Shown one piece after another: positions 1 through 11,437 of a stretch of 64,000 nucleotides of DNA; within the stretch, counting starts at the first letter, position 1, and every line of letters begins with the position of its first letter. The notes beneath the pieces are model-generated. The model was given only the letters and a program-made list of their open reading frames with translations. It ran no database searches and was not told the DNA's origin. The position numbers and the translations under genes were made by a program. The DNA lies in NCBI GenBank assembly GCA_003988855.1, contig QYAI01000077.1, forward strand, positions 124,001-188,000, in the 5' to 3' direction. Source of the stretch: Arachnopeziza araneosa (Eukaryota; Ascomycota; Leotiomycetes; Helotiales; Arachnopezizaceae).

Positions 1-104
1 AACCAAAAGATCTCTGGCGGGTTCGTGTAATAGCAAAGAAGTGAGTCTTCGTGATGGGCGAAGACAAACAGGTTGCGTTGCAGAAAAGTACCGTTGGCAG
101 GTAT

Positions 105-119
105 GGGGGGGGGGGGGGG
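105..119. repeat. G homopolymer of 15
   Basis: An uninterrupted run of 15 G lies in a purine-rich context. Such runs often vary in length or are misread, so the exact count is uncertain. Confidence 0.8.
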
Positions 120-492
120 ACCCGAAAACGGGCGCTCCCAGGCTCTTATCCCATCTGAGCCGCTGGGTCGTCGCGGAAAGGGAAAAGGATTGCAGTGGTC
201 AGCCATTCGTCCCTCCCCAAAGCAGACCCATGCTCCAGCAGCAGTAGTGGAGGGGGAAGGGGGGGAAGGAGGGGGTTGGGGGCAAAAAAAAGAGAGAGAG
301 AGGGAAGGAATCAAGGGTTGCGTGCACTGTCAGTGGGCAGGAAAGGGCGGGAGAGAGCGAGAGACGAAGTCGCCCAGGGCGGGTGCAAGCGAAGAGCCTT
401 GATCAGAAGGACGCAGCACCACCCACCCACCTGCCCACCCTGTCACGTCGGACGTTGGGCAGCGATGGCACTTTTGGATCTCGCTGCTGCTG

Positions 493-539
493 CTGGCTCT
501 GGCTGGCTCTGGCTGGCTCTGGCTGGCTTGGCTGGCTCT
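493..539. repeat. 10-bp tandem repeat, unit GGCTGGCTCT
   Basis: About four and a half copies of a ten-base unit run head to tail, the last with one substitution. The array is not in a recognisable gene. Confidence 0.85.
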
Positions 540-864
540 TCCCTCTGCCTCTGTCTTGTCTCTGGCTCACACTGATGCTGGCTGCCCATTCCCCATCACC
601 GATAGGCCCGCCCCGCCTGCAGTTGCATGACAAGTGTCCGGCTTGCCCAGGACCCCGCCTTCCTATTGGCATTGTCGCGCACCAGAGTCATTGTTACGAT
701 CAAGTGATAGGTGCAAAACACCAGACCACCTTACACCAATCGTTTGACTTGAGGCAAATCCCAAACTGGTGCCGATGTTTACTACCCCTTTGGGCCTGGG
801 GGGAGGGCCAAAGTCCACACGACGGCCGCGCCTGTCACGAGTCGCTTATGCTTCGGGGAGTGGA

Positions 865-935
865 TAGGGCCTGAGGGCCTGACTGGAACCAAAATAGGGC
901 CAGAGGGGCCAGAGGGGCCTCACTGGAACCAAAAC
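865..935. repeat. Imperfect direct repeat, about 40-bp period
   Basis: Two copies of a block made of GGGCC-rich sequence followed by ACTGGAACCAAAA occur 40 bases apart. The 13-base core is identical at 882-894 and 922-934. No function is evident. Confidence 0.7.
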
Positions 936-956
936 AACCACAATCACCCTCCTCCC

Positions 957-979
957 CTTCTTCTTCTTCTTCTTCTCTT
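957..979. repeat. TTC trinucleotide microsatellite
   Basis: About seven TTC units lie directly after a C/T-rich tract. This is a pyrimidine-rich simple repeat outside any gene. Confidence 0.8.
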
Positions 980-3900
980 CTGGCAATTTGGGCCGAAGCC
1001 TTCAGCGACATCAGGCCTTCTTCGCACGCTGGAAATGCCCGTCATGGCTCCCCGGACCAACCCCAACGGTGCTTCATATAAACATCGAGGCACTGCGGCC
1101 CCAGCGGCGGCCAGAAAGCCCTATTCTTGTGTGATGGCTGACCATTTGATGCCGTGGTGTGATTGATTCTCAGGTGTTCGCGCTCTTAGTGCGTACCTGA
1201 AGCAATCAAAGTCGTGCCCAACGTCTTTCAGCACACGACGTTGACTGGATGGCGATGAAGCTTTGCCCCCTCTCCTCCCGCTCGCCCTTTTCGCATCGCC
1301 ATCTCACTTCAGTCTCGTCTCCCACTTGCTGGGGCCAGCGGGAGAATTTCGACGGGATTCCCTTGACGGCCGAGCCCACCCCCGGTTCCGTCGACCTTAT
1401 TTGAACGCATTATGAGTGCATCCAAATACCGGTCCCAAGAAGAGAACTCGTCCTGACTCAGTGCATCACATCTTCGTAATTGAACGTCTTAAGCTGTCCC
1501 CCAAAGCCTTGTTGATCCCGATCCATCTCCATTCCTCCTCAGCTTGACCGGCAGAGCAAACTGGGGATGCCCAGATAGGCACTCCGTCCAACCCCAACCA
1601 ACGGGCAAGACGGGAGGGAGCCGAGACCTTCCAGAAGCCCACGTCCAAAATAAACAATCACGCAGCGGTGAACCTAGTGGTCGGGTTCGTGTCGCGTCGT
1701 CTCATCCTGCCCTCTCTGGTGGGGAAAAACAATGAAGGCTCTTCCGGCGCCCTGCTGCTGACTGGCTGCCCACAGTGACAATCCCTTGCCTCTCGCAACA
1801 ATCAATCGCGGATCCTTCAGCTCCAAACGCGCGAGGGAGCCTTATTGTTTCCATTGTCAAACCTGCCTACGATGAGATGGCGAGTTACATTACAGCTACC
1901 CCACCGCCCGACAATCGTTGCGTGCTGAGCTCGCGAGAATTTCCAACATGAGCTTCGAAACCGCGAGCTGGACGCAAACAGAAAACATCCGATCTGGGCG
2001 TGTTTGTTGCCTGGTCTCCGTCCGACCCGGGATACCTCGTACGGGACTTAACGACGGGTATGACGCCAATCTCAATACCACCATCGCTTACATCGTAACC
2101 CGTTTACATCTTCCGGTTGAGCACTGGAAAGGAAGGGAATAATAGCCGGCAAACGACATTGATTTGATGCTTTCGAGGCGACTCTTCATGTCCCACCAGA
2201 CCAGAATCTGAGATCGAAATGCACCCTGCAGAGCTTCCGTCCGGGAAGGTGCAGTTTCTGCAACACGCACACTCTGTCTGACTCCAGGCTCCTCAATTTG
2301 TCAAATATTCTCGTCCTGCTTTGTGGGCGCTGGGGAAGCTCAGAATTGTTGGGCGAGTGCCTGGTGTGGCTTGTTTTCGTCGTTTGGACCAAGGTAGCGG
2401 TGAAGATGGTCAGAAATATCTCGTTCGAGTATTCTGGCTATAAAATCAACCTGATATGGAGAAGTAGAGCGGTAAGGAAATGTCGTTGCTGCCTCTCCCA
2501 ATCAAATCGTTTTTCAGTTCGTTCCTGAAACACCTCTTAAGCCACTCTCTCGGTTTGGGTCTGAATACCCGCGAGGCTCAGTCTTTTGTGTCTCCCAATC
2601 CTCACGCTGATGGAGGGATATGATTTGAGGAGGAGTGGGCACCCGACGGTGCCGAGAGAAGAGCCGTGTGCTCCCTCTCCCAACACGAAACTGCCGAAAG
2701 CGACCCTGTTGATGTTGTTTTGCCCTACAGCCCTAAACGGACCGTCATCCCGATAGGGCACAGTCACCTTCAATTCAACTCGCATATTTACCATCTGATT
2801 TGATCATGATTCATACAATTCAGTTACTCAAAACGAAAAGCAAACATACTATAATGCGTTTCAGGTTTCCGAGTAAGGGTTCCTAGGTTTGCTAGCTCAT
2901 GGTGTTGAGGTTAGGGCTATCATTCCAAACTTACGGGACATACGTCAGCAAATCCTTGCTTTCGAATGGCATTCGACCCACCATCTTCCAGCTCTGTTCC
3001 TGCCGTTATCTTCCGAGTCATATTTTGGTTTGGAAGGACTATGGACCCAAAAATTGGTGCCAAGGCTCCTCAGAGAGGAAACCATGAACATTCTACAGTC
3101 AGGATTCCCCTTCCGGACGATAGTCAAACTTTCAGCTGTGCTTAAAGTATACTTTAATCTGGTTTTGGAACGTCATCGAAGTTGAGCTTTCACCGCCATC
3201 GTCCTATGCTCGAGCGAAGAGGGTAGCGTGAATAATCAAGTTTAGCGGCCCAAGAACGAGAACCTCAAGACCTCTGTGATAGTTTCATATGATATTTATG
3301 ACATAATTTCTAGTTTGGGATACTCATATTCCTTGTACGATGTAAACAGTCACTCATTCAACATCCAAACAGCCTGCAAGCATCGGTTACCGTTTTGGCT
3401 AACGCACATAAGACCACACAGGAAGTGCGTAACAATATTGTGTTGACTCGGAATGGGCATTCCTTCTGTGGAATAATTTCCACAGAGATCTTCCCTGGCT
3501 CCTTTCAGTCTGCGACTTGACGTTCAACTCTCTGACCGCTCCTTCCTAGCGGCTGGTAAACGACCGCTTTGGGTTCCTTGAGAAGTTCCAGCTCAGACAA
3601 TCTTCGTAACCAGTCGAGTCCTCTCTGCAGGTTAGATTACAGTACTGCAAGATCCACCTGTGAGGGTTACTCGTACGAGAAACCCTCCGGCAAACCAACT
3701 CCCTCGTTGTCGTTCCATGAATTGCCGCCCATCCCACCCAAACCCATCCTCATGCTCATGCCCACCCAAGTGACAAGACAGAACAACAAATGCAAACGCC
3801 AGCGCAGATGCACTCACCTGCTCCGCCCATCCCCCACAAACCCTCCCTCTTCAGATCCTCTCTCCTTCCCGTCTGCGCTGCCAGACGCATGCACTCCACG

Positions 3901-4573
3901 CTCCAACGTACCCGAGGAAGGGGAGGGAGAAAGAAAAAATCTCTCCACGTCCGACTCTAGCCGGGGAAGCGCGTCGGTCTTCGTAGCCCAGGTGTCTCGG
4001 GAGGAAAAATGTGTGCAGAACCCAAGAGTCTGGTTTGGTATCCTTCCTCCAGCCGCCCGCTCGTGCCGTGCGTCCGAGACCGCTTTGGCTGCAGGAGAGG
4101 AATCGATAATTGAACGAACGAGTGAGAGAGGGAGGGAATGAAAGTTTGGATGAACACCTGATCGCGAGTAACCAGTAACCGTGAGACGGATTCTAGTGAG
4201 GATCAAGGAAGTAGTATGCATTACTGCAGTTGGGGGTTGATCATTTGAGCTGCACTTGCTTCCTGAAAAGGAAGTAATTCTGAAAATCATGCTTTAATTC
4301 TATTCTTCTTTTCTGTCTTTTTTCTTTTCTATATTTCCACATTCATATCTCTCTACTCGACTCAATAGTAAGACAGAGCAGGACGTGAGCCATGCCGTGG
4401 GGTATCTCCAAGCAAGCTCAAACCAGAGGAAGCGTCACGCCTCGTAAATGCAACCCATCCAACGCCCATCGCAATGCAGAAAAATGCAATCAATCATAAG
4501 AGAAAGGAAAGAAATTTCCCGCAATTGCGTGCTCTTCTAAAGGAGCCAACCCGCGAGACCAAGCAATGAGAGT

Positions 4574-6233
4574 TTATGATAGTTGGACAAAGTCCTGCTG
4601 CATGGGGATATCCGTATCGGTTGGGCCATCATCGTCGCCAAATAATTCTTCAAGGTCGTCGGAATCAACATCGTCGCTATCAATCTCGTCGTCATCTTCG
4701 TCGCTTGAGATATCACTCTGGTTTTCTGGGGAATCGCTACTAGGGCGAGCGGCATTGTTACGCATAATGCTAGCCTTTTCTCGGTGAAGCAATTTACATC
4801 CCTTCGTTGTACAAGTACCTGTATTGCTGAAGTCAGGACATTCATTAAGATGGCGTTCCGTGCAATTCTCGCCCTTCTCGCAGAAGCCATAGATACCGAA
4901 AGGTCGGCAGGCAAGTGCGGATGGCGAGACCCGGACGTGGGTATACCGGCAGTTTGAGTTGGAACAGTTGCCTTTTGTAAAATGCAAGCAAGTCGGAGTT
5001 CTCTCTGGTGTTAGTTCATGCGAAAGATCACAAGAATCACCACTTGGGCAAGCGCCCTTCTGAAGAAAGTCCTTGCAAGCTGCAACCTTAGTTGGATCAT
5101 GGATGTACCGACATGTCGGGCCCTTTGGACAGGAACCTAGAAGGAGAGTGAATTGTTAGCTGCAACCCAAACAGTGTCACAAACCCAAAGTAAACTCGAG
5201 TGCATATCGAAGAAATATACCCGTAGTAGAAAATATCTTGCATGGCTCGTTCATCTTTTTGACGACGCCAGTTCTTCTAAATGTGGTTGTATTAGTACTG
5301 CTATGTCGGTCTAGCATTCAAGTTAATATATCATACCGGTGAGCCTTGACAATGCCAGCACGGTACATATTGCCGCTTTTACTACGGTGAAACCGAACAC
5401 TTCCCACTACAGCAATCTTTGGGGTAGACTTTGCTGCATTTCCATCACCTGAATGCTGTAAGCTCGGGGCTAACTCATCAAACCTAACACAGTTGCCAGG
5501 AGTCCACATTGAGGTCTCACCAGGGACTTTAACAAGCTTGCTTCCACCTTTGGCAACCCGAAATCGAATTCCTTGGACGTGAAGCTCATGATTTCTAGAT
5601 ACTTGGTCCGATTGTGACGATGAGGCCGGAAAATTATTGCCACCTGTACGTTGAAGGTGCTTAACGAATCTAACCTTCTCACGCTCGTCCTTCTGTTTCA
5701 GTCGTTGTTGGCGAGTCTGCTCTATGGCCTTTGTTCTATTTTGCGCCTCCTGCTCATAAATAGAAGTGTTGATCAGTTGCATGTGACGATCTGTCTTCGA
5801 AACCCAACCGGATCCAGTAGCAGACGGCTTTATGTTCTCTTGTTTTTCTGTCTGCGGCAAACCTGTCGAATTGGTTGAATTGCCATTCAGTACGAGAGTC
5901 CGGTTGCGGTGGATCTGAGGAGCCTTTCCACCTCTATATCCCCTGGATGAATAACCACCACGGCCTCTCCACGTCGTTCCCGAATGAGGGTAACCTTGAA
6001 ACTGATCAACTTTGCTCGCATCTATCTGCGCAAACTTGTCGTTACCTCCAAAGGTAGAAGCTCTCGTCGAAGATGTTGACTGACGTGGCTGGTAGTCTTG
6101 ATGCCCATTTTTGACCTGGCTGATTTTGCCTATGAGGATAACCGTTAGCATTGTCGCGCAAACACAAGTGTGTGGCAAACTGACCACTAAGGAGATTAAT
6201 CCGCGCAAGGAGATCTTGATCCTCTGATGTCAT
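4574..6233 (-). CDS. CCCH zinc-finger protein with five fingers (ZC3H3-like)
   Basis: Predicted RNA-binding nuclear protein of 486 aa. Exons on the minus strand are 6233-6185, 6129-5337, 5276-5221 and 5136-4574, joined by introns of 55, 60 and 84 nt with good GT-AG ends, giving exactly 487 codons. The C-terminal part carries five CCCH fingers in tandem from about residue 293, beginning CKIFSTTGSCPKG, CKDFLQKGACPSG, CLHFTKGNCSNS, CRPFGIYGFCEKG and CPDFSNTGTCTTKG, each ending in a His. A very acidic Asp/Glu/Ser tail follows. The N-terminal half is low-complexity, with an RGG-like patch near residue 65 and a KR-rich helix. The arrangement matches the ZC3H3 family of mRNA polyadenylation and export factors. 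That assignment comes from family memory and the exact role is inferred. It is divergent from the TFIIF gene, 329 bp away. Confidence 0.88.
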
Positions 6234-6562
6234 ATTTGTGTACCTATTAGTTAGCTACTACGTGTTCAAATTTATTCCAAGTCTGGAGGGATGTTGAAGT
6301 ACAAGTTGAATCACGAAGATCGTTTGTTGTTTGGGAGGAAGCAAGATTGAGGCAATAGAGTGATTGTAACTACATGGTATGTCGGCGTTTAGATAATCCT
6401 CTAGCGCTGCGCTAAAGACAGCCTCAGATTACCCTGGTCATCTCAGGCGCAGCTTCGGCAGCTACAAAGAACCATAACAGTCACAATTTTCTTTGAAAAG
6501 ACTACGCTTGCAGCTCTGCTTCTGCATGGAGAGTTGGCGATAGCATCACATTCTTTCCAGTC
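6234..6562. promoter_or_regulatory. Shared intergenic promoter region of a divergent pair
   Basis: These 329 bases separate the start codons of the CCCH gene (-) and the TFIIF beta gene (+), so both promoters must lie here or overlap the genes. No clear TATA box is seen, as expected for housekeeping genes. Individual sites were not resolved. Confidence 0.5.
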
Positions 6563-7822
6563 ATGGCAGACCTTCTCATCAAACCAGATCCAGACACGAA
6601 AGGCGCATCGCCGAGCGCACTGAGTGAAGATGATATCTACGAAGATGCCGGCGATCTTGAATTCAATACGGACCCTAAAAACCAGAGCATATATCTCGTG
6701 AAAGTGCCGACTTATCTGTGGGAAGCGTGGGATAAGCTAGATCAGGATACAGAAATCCAGCTGGGGACAATCAGACAGGACTCGATCATTGGGCCTGATG
6801 GCACACCAAAGGCAGGCAATTCTACAAGAGTGATTAATTGATCCGACTAACTCCCAATAGCCAACTCTCTCTATGCTTCTAAACAAAAATATTTCCGCGC
6901 ATCAGATGGTACCAAAAGAATATGACCTCAAGATTACTGAAAATACGGTTAAAAATACGTTCGCATTTACAGAACAAGATCTTCCTGGGTTCAAGTCCAA
7001 TAGAAGCAAAAAATTTGATCTGGCTAGCGCCAATATGCCAGCAAGGCTCACGCGGCCAAAGAATGATAAGCAGGTTCAAAGGGGACCTTATGATCCTCAG
7101 AAACGCTCAGCTCCGTATGTTAGAACGGGAATACCAAGTCAGCCATTGGAACAAGCCTATACAAAGATATTATGCTAATGTTTATAGAACGTACTAAAAT
7201 AGAAGGGAAGGTTGCTCACGAGGCCAACTGCATCGCTGTTGACACTCCAGAAGCCTCACGCCTTCTAGCCGAACGAACATTGGAGGCAATGCGCCCTAAA
7301 AGACATACCAAGTTCATTGACGAAGATCTTTCTGCGTCTGGCAAAGGTTATATTCAACCTGGCACCATCAGCGCGCAGACTGCCTTTCAAAACTTCATCG
7401 TATGTCAACCAGTCCTCTTCGGCATTACAAGCTAACCAAAATGGCAGAAAACAAAGAACCCCACGCAAGGTCATCGTCCGCAAATGCAAAAGACAGCTCG
7501 CATGCCTCAGAACGAGCTTTTGGATAAGATTTTCGAGTGCTTCCGTCGGTACAATTACTGGTCCATGAAGGCTCTCCGTAACGAGCTCCAACAGCCTGAA
7601 GCCTACCTACGAGAAACTCTTGAGAAAATTGCGGTGCTGGCCAAGAGTGGGAAATTTGCTACGCAATGGTCCTTGAAACCGGAGAACAAGATGAATTCCT
7701 ATGACAGTTTGGGAGATGCAATGGCACCGACCGTTGAGGGCGACCTGGGTGGAGAGGATACTGACATGGCGGATGAAGAAGATGAGGATGACGACGACGT
7801 TAAATTTGAGGACGTAGCATAA
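6563..7822 (+). CDS. TFG2: Transcription initiation factor TFIIF, beta subunit
   Basis: Small subunit of TFIIF (RAP30/Tfg2), which escorts RNA polymerase II into the preinitiation complex in the nucleus. Exons 6563-6829, 6861-7137, 7188-7399 and 7448-7822 give 376 aa. Conserved blocks appear in order: the N-terminal dimerisation region (VPTYLWEAWDKL, EIQLGTIRQ), the IPKEYDLKIT-type segment (here VPKEYDLKIT), FTEQDLPGFKS, FDLASANMPARLTRP, and the winged-helix DNA-binding region (ELLDKIFECFRRYNYWSMKA). A very acidic tail ends the protein. The first intron would be only 31 nt (6830-6860), which is unusually short. The flanking residues are conserved, so some removal there is required because the exon frame meets a stop at once. 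Introns 2 and 3 are ordinary (50 and 48 nt), with TGCTAAT and GCTAACC branch-like sites. Confidence 0.92.
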
Positions 7823-8635
7823 TACTGCGTTGAAAAGAGGAATGTACAGAGGTTGGGATTTGAGGTCTTGCATTCACGGCGTTCAGCTGGACCTGGGGGA
7901 TGTTTGATGCATTTATTGGAGTTCGACTGCATCTTAAATGGATACATGGTAGTAGTTTCCCGGATTTACGACGCCGATGGAAGATTGGGTTACAGGTCGT
8001 CTTCGGCGTTCAAGAGAAATAAAGTTCACTCACTGATCGTCTCATGTGGCACTTGACGGAAGCGACGTTGCTTTGGTGCAGGGCCGACACCTTTCCCTCG
8101 AGACTATAATTAGCGTCGAGGTTATCCAACAGATGGTGAAGCTGCTGGTTAAGCATAAAAATGAAAGCATTGCAGGCATGTTGCCCCAGGGCCACTACCA
8201 AACTTGGGGATCTGTTTGGCCAATAGGAAGTCGAGTGAAAAATGACGTCGAGCCGAAAAGAGGTCGAGATCCGAAACACGTGAAATGTTGTCCCACGGTT
8301 CCCCAAAGCCCTCTTCCCCCCGCCTGGAGTGCCACTCTTCACCACAAGGTGCCAGCTATTAATATATACTCCGAGGCCCATGCCCAGAAATAAGAGCTAA
8401 GCTGCATCCATCATGCAGCCAGCTGCGGGGAGGAAAGGGGAGGAACAGGAGTTTTCCCCGCAGGAGGAAAGTTACAGGTCACCCAGTCCCCGCCGTCCGG
8501 GAGTCTTATTACTATCGTAAAGAATGTGTCCGTTGGTGCGTCGATATCTGGGGAGATTTTCCAGCTCCCGTCAATTCTCCTCCATCCTTCCTTTTCTCCC
8601 ATCCGAGAAGTCTCAATTGGACCCAGAGAGACAGG
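7823..8635. other. Intergenic region upstream of the flavin monooxygenase
   Basis: No gene is seen. The left part is the 3' flank of TFIIF beta. An AT-rich TAATATATAC stretch at about 8358-8367 is the best TATA-like candidate for the monooxygenase gene, though it is about 270 bases before the start codon. The region from 8400 to 8635 is C/T-rich, as expected of a fungal 5' leader. Confidence 0.45.
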
Positions 8636-10616
8636 ATGGGTTCTATCCATCCATTCAGTATTAAAGATGAGCCAGTTGAGAATCTGCGCCCTCTAAAAGT
8701 ACGAGTCATTGGAGCTGGCTATTCTGGCATCTATCTGGGGATTCGGATCCCCCAGCGTTTACGAAATGTCGATCTACAGATATATGAGAAGAACGAGGGT
8801 GTTGGAGGAACATGGTGGGAGAATAGATATCCGGGTACCCTCTCTCATTCCAACACCGAGAGCTATACTGACATGGAAAGGTTGTGCATGTGACATTCCA
8901 TCTCATAGCTACCAATACTCGTTTGATCCCAATCCGAACTGGTCGGCGTTATATGCACCAGCAAGAGAAATCTATGCATATCTACGAGGAATTGCCGACA
9001 AGTATGGTGTCATGAGATATGTCAAGCTGTCTCACAAGATCACCAGTTGCAAGTGGGATGACAGTGAGAAGAAATGGTAAGGATGCAAGACATATCTGTG
9101 AGGACGACTCAGCCTGACCAGGATGCAGGAAGCTCACAATCCTCGATATCAAGAAAGGAGAAACCATTGAGGATGATGCGGACGTTCTACTGTCATCACG
9201 AGGGAATCTCAACGATATTAGATGGCCCGAGATTCCCGGCTTTGACACTTTCAAAGGGGAAGTAATGCACTCGGCTGCTTGGAATCAGAGGTAAGCTAGA
9301 AGACTACCGAGGAGTGCTAGTGCTGAATGTTATAGCTATGATTTCAAGAATAAAAGAGTCGGAGTAATCGGTGGTGGATCAAGCTCAATTCAGATCGTGC
9401 CGAGTTTACAAAAGGTAGAAGGAGTGCAGATGACATGCTTTATAAGAAGTAGAACATGGATTTCAAATCCATTTGGAGATCGTCAGTACTACATCTGAAG
9501 ATTTTAATCAATCATAAACTTACAAGAAACAGAGGCCATGATAAAGCTTGGCTTAGACCCACAGAAACCTGAATGTACGGATATTCCAATCCTTCTCTTG
9601 AAATCCTTCTAATCATCTATCCCACAGTTTCTGAGGAACAACGGAAAGAACTTGCTACAAATCCCGAGAAATTTCTTGCTTTCAGAAAGGTGATTGAAGT
9701 AGACGGGAACACAATCCACGGCGTCACCCTAAAAGACTCGCCTGCACAGCAAGGAGCCATGGAAGCGTTTCGAGGAATGATGAAGGAACGTCTATCCAAA
9801 AAACCAGAGATTGTGGATGCGTTGACACCATCCTTCTCGGTTGGATGTCGGCGACTGACTCCTGGTCCTGGATATCTTGAAGCACTGGTTGCAGACAATG
9901 TTGAGTTTGTTTCCGAACACATCGGCTCTATCGCACCAGAAGGTATCGTGCTCAAGAATGGGCGCAAGATCGACATCGATGTCCTCGTATGTGCAACTGG
10001 CTTTAACACCTCCTCTCCACCGCCGTTCGATGTCCACGGCAAGCACGGCGTAACTTTGAAAGACAGATTCACACCGTATCCCGAAACTTATCTCACTATG
10101 GGAGTAGACGGCTTCCCAAACTTCTTTATGATGCTTGGTCCCAACTCAGCCATCGGCAGCGGCTCACTCACCATGATGATCGAGACCGAGGGCGACTATA
10201 TCATCAAATGTATCCGCAAGCTACAGAAAGAGGACTACGTTTCCATGATGCCGAAGCCTGAACGTGTCAAAGACTTCTCCGAGTACTGTCACGAGTACTT
10301 TAAGAAAACCGTCTACATGGATGAATGCAACTCCTGGTACCGGAGCGAAGGCGGCAAAGGTGATCGAATCACTGGGCTCTGGCCCGGAAGTACCCTGCAC
10401 TGTCTCGAAACCCTCCGTGCTCCCAGGTGGGAGGATTATGACTACGAGAGTAGGGATGAGAATCGGCTGAGATGGATGGGTAATGGATGGAGTGTCACGC
10501 AGATTGATGACGGCGGAGATCCTGCTTGGTATCTGGAACCAATCATGGTGGATGTGCCGACGGAGGGAAAACCAGAAGACGATAGGATTGGAAAGTTGCG
10601 GCCTTTCTCGCACTGA
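8636..10616 (+). CDS. FAD/NADPH Baeyer-Villiger-type monooxygenase
   Basis: Predicted class B flavin monooxygenase of 577 aa that would insert oxygen next to a ketone, or hydroxylate, using NADPH and FAD. Six exons: 8636-8834, 8881-9076, 9129-9290, 9336-9481, 9533-9574 and 9628-10616, with introns of 45-53 nt. The joined frame is exactly 578 codons. Visible motifs are the FAD-binding GAGYSG (residues 26-31), GGTWWENRYPG, the signature FKGEVMHSAAWN (the FxGxxxHxxxW pattern), the second nucleotide site GVIGGGSSS, and a late CATGFN block. There is no signal peptide. It resembles the fungal group containing sterigmatocystin StcW. Members act in secondary metabolism or in degradation of ketones, and the substrate cannot be told here. 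No polyketide or terpene synthase is nearby. Confidence 0.93.
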
Positions 10617-10642
10617 TTACTGTGTAGGCTGGAGCTAGAGTT

Positions 10643-10688
10643 GTATGTTGTTGTTGTTGTTGTTGTGTTGTTGTTGTTGGTGGTGGTT
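10643..10688. repeat. TTG trinucleotide microsatellite
   Basis: About thirteen TTG or TGG units with one interruption lie 25-70 bases after the monooxygenase stop codon, in its likely 3' untranslated region. Confidence 0.8.
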
Positions 10689-11082
10689 TGATTGAAGCTG
10701 TTAGTTAGTCTGGAGTATAGGTCCGTTGTTTAAAGTAGTGATGTATTCACACATGAAGACAAGCAGTGTGACTTTGCAGATGAGGACGATGTATGATTGG
10801 GATCTTGTGTTATGATTCGTGGAGGATGGAGTTGATTTCTCCTGTTGAAGCACGGGAAACTCCAAGAATGGGGCGGCGATACTCGTACCCCTGATTTCTC
10901 TCTTCGCTTCCTCGTCCAACATGATTGGAGGCCCCTCCTCAGCCCTACCAACGAGCAATGGAGGGTCACCGTCTCAAAGCGGAATGATCGCTACGGATCT
11001 TGGCACGTCCGACACTCCCCTCTCTTTGTCGCACGTCACGCAGAACCGGATTTATATATCCTCAAAAGTCCCCCCTCATGTC

Positions 11083-11113
11083 TCGCCATCTCGCCATCTC
11101 GCCATCTCGCCAT
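11083..11113. repeat. 8-bp tandem repeat, unit TCGCCATC
   Basis: Nearly four perfect copies of an eight-base unit run head to tail upstream of the gene at 11438. No reading frame is implied. Confidence 0.85.
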
Positions 11114-11141
11114 TCCCTTCCGCCATTCCTCACACGCTCCT

Positions 11142-11184
11142 CACCACCACCACCACCACCACCACCACCACCACCGCCACCACT
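11142..11184. repeat. CAC trinucleotide microsatellite
   Basis: About fourteen CAC/CCA units with few interruptions. A second CAC tract at about 11487-11513 lies inside the following gene and encodes poly-threonine. Confidence 0.85.
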
Positions 11185-11437
11185 ACTACGCTACTAACAC
11201 GCGGTGCTGATGCTCCGTGGACCACCAGCCTGGATATCTCCCGTCGCTCGGGACGCCAGGGCCTATGGAACCCCCACTGTGGCTTTCCCACCCGCAGACG
11301 CCTCGCGATAACGATTAGCATTTTCAATCGCAAACTCAGGAGGAGCGGAAGGAAGAAGCAAAGTTCGGCTCCCTACAACGCATTGGGCAGAAAAGGGCCA
11401 TTCTGAAAAGTCGATATAACATCACCGCTGCCCCGCC

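Larger units (their letters stand above)
1..4573. other. Gene-free stretch with simple repeats
   Basis: I see no convincing gene in this stretch. Open frames are short, overlap on both strands, have no recognisable motif and cannot be joined by good splice sites into anything familiar. The first kilobase is rich in purine and pyrimidine tracts and short tandem repeats, listed separately. The 3' untranslated region of the CCCH gene probably occupies the last few hundred bases, but no end signal can be placed with confidence. Confidence 0.6.
10617..11437. other. Intergenic region with triplet repeats
   Basis: No gene is seen. The stretch holds a TTG-rich array just after the monooxygenase stop, an 8-bp tandem array near 11083 and a CAC array near 11142. 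The last 250 bases are the probable promoter and leader of the next gene. Confidence 0.55.

Noticed and set aside
195..874. Overlapping frames of 126 and 163 codons in the first kilobase
   Set aside because: They are composed of simple-repeat translations (Ser/Gly/Leu runs), overlap each other and the opposite strand, and show no conserved block or splice logic.
3569..4290. Frames of 190 (+) and 158 (-) codons over the same bases
   Set aside because: They are mirror images on opposite strands in C/T-rich DNA, with no motif. Neither can be preferred.
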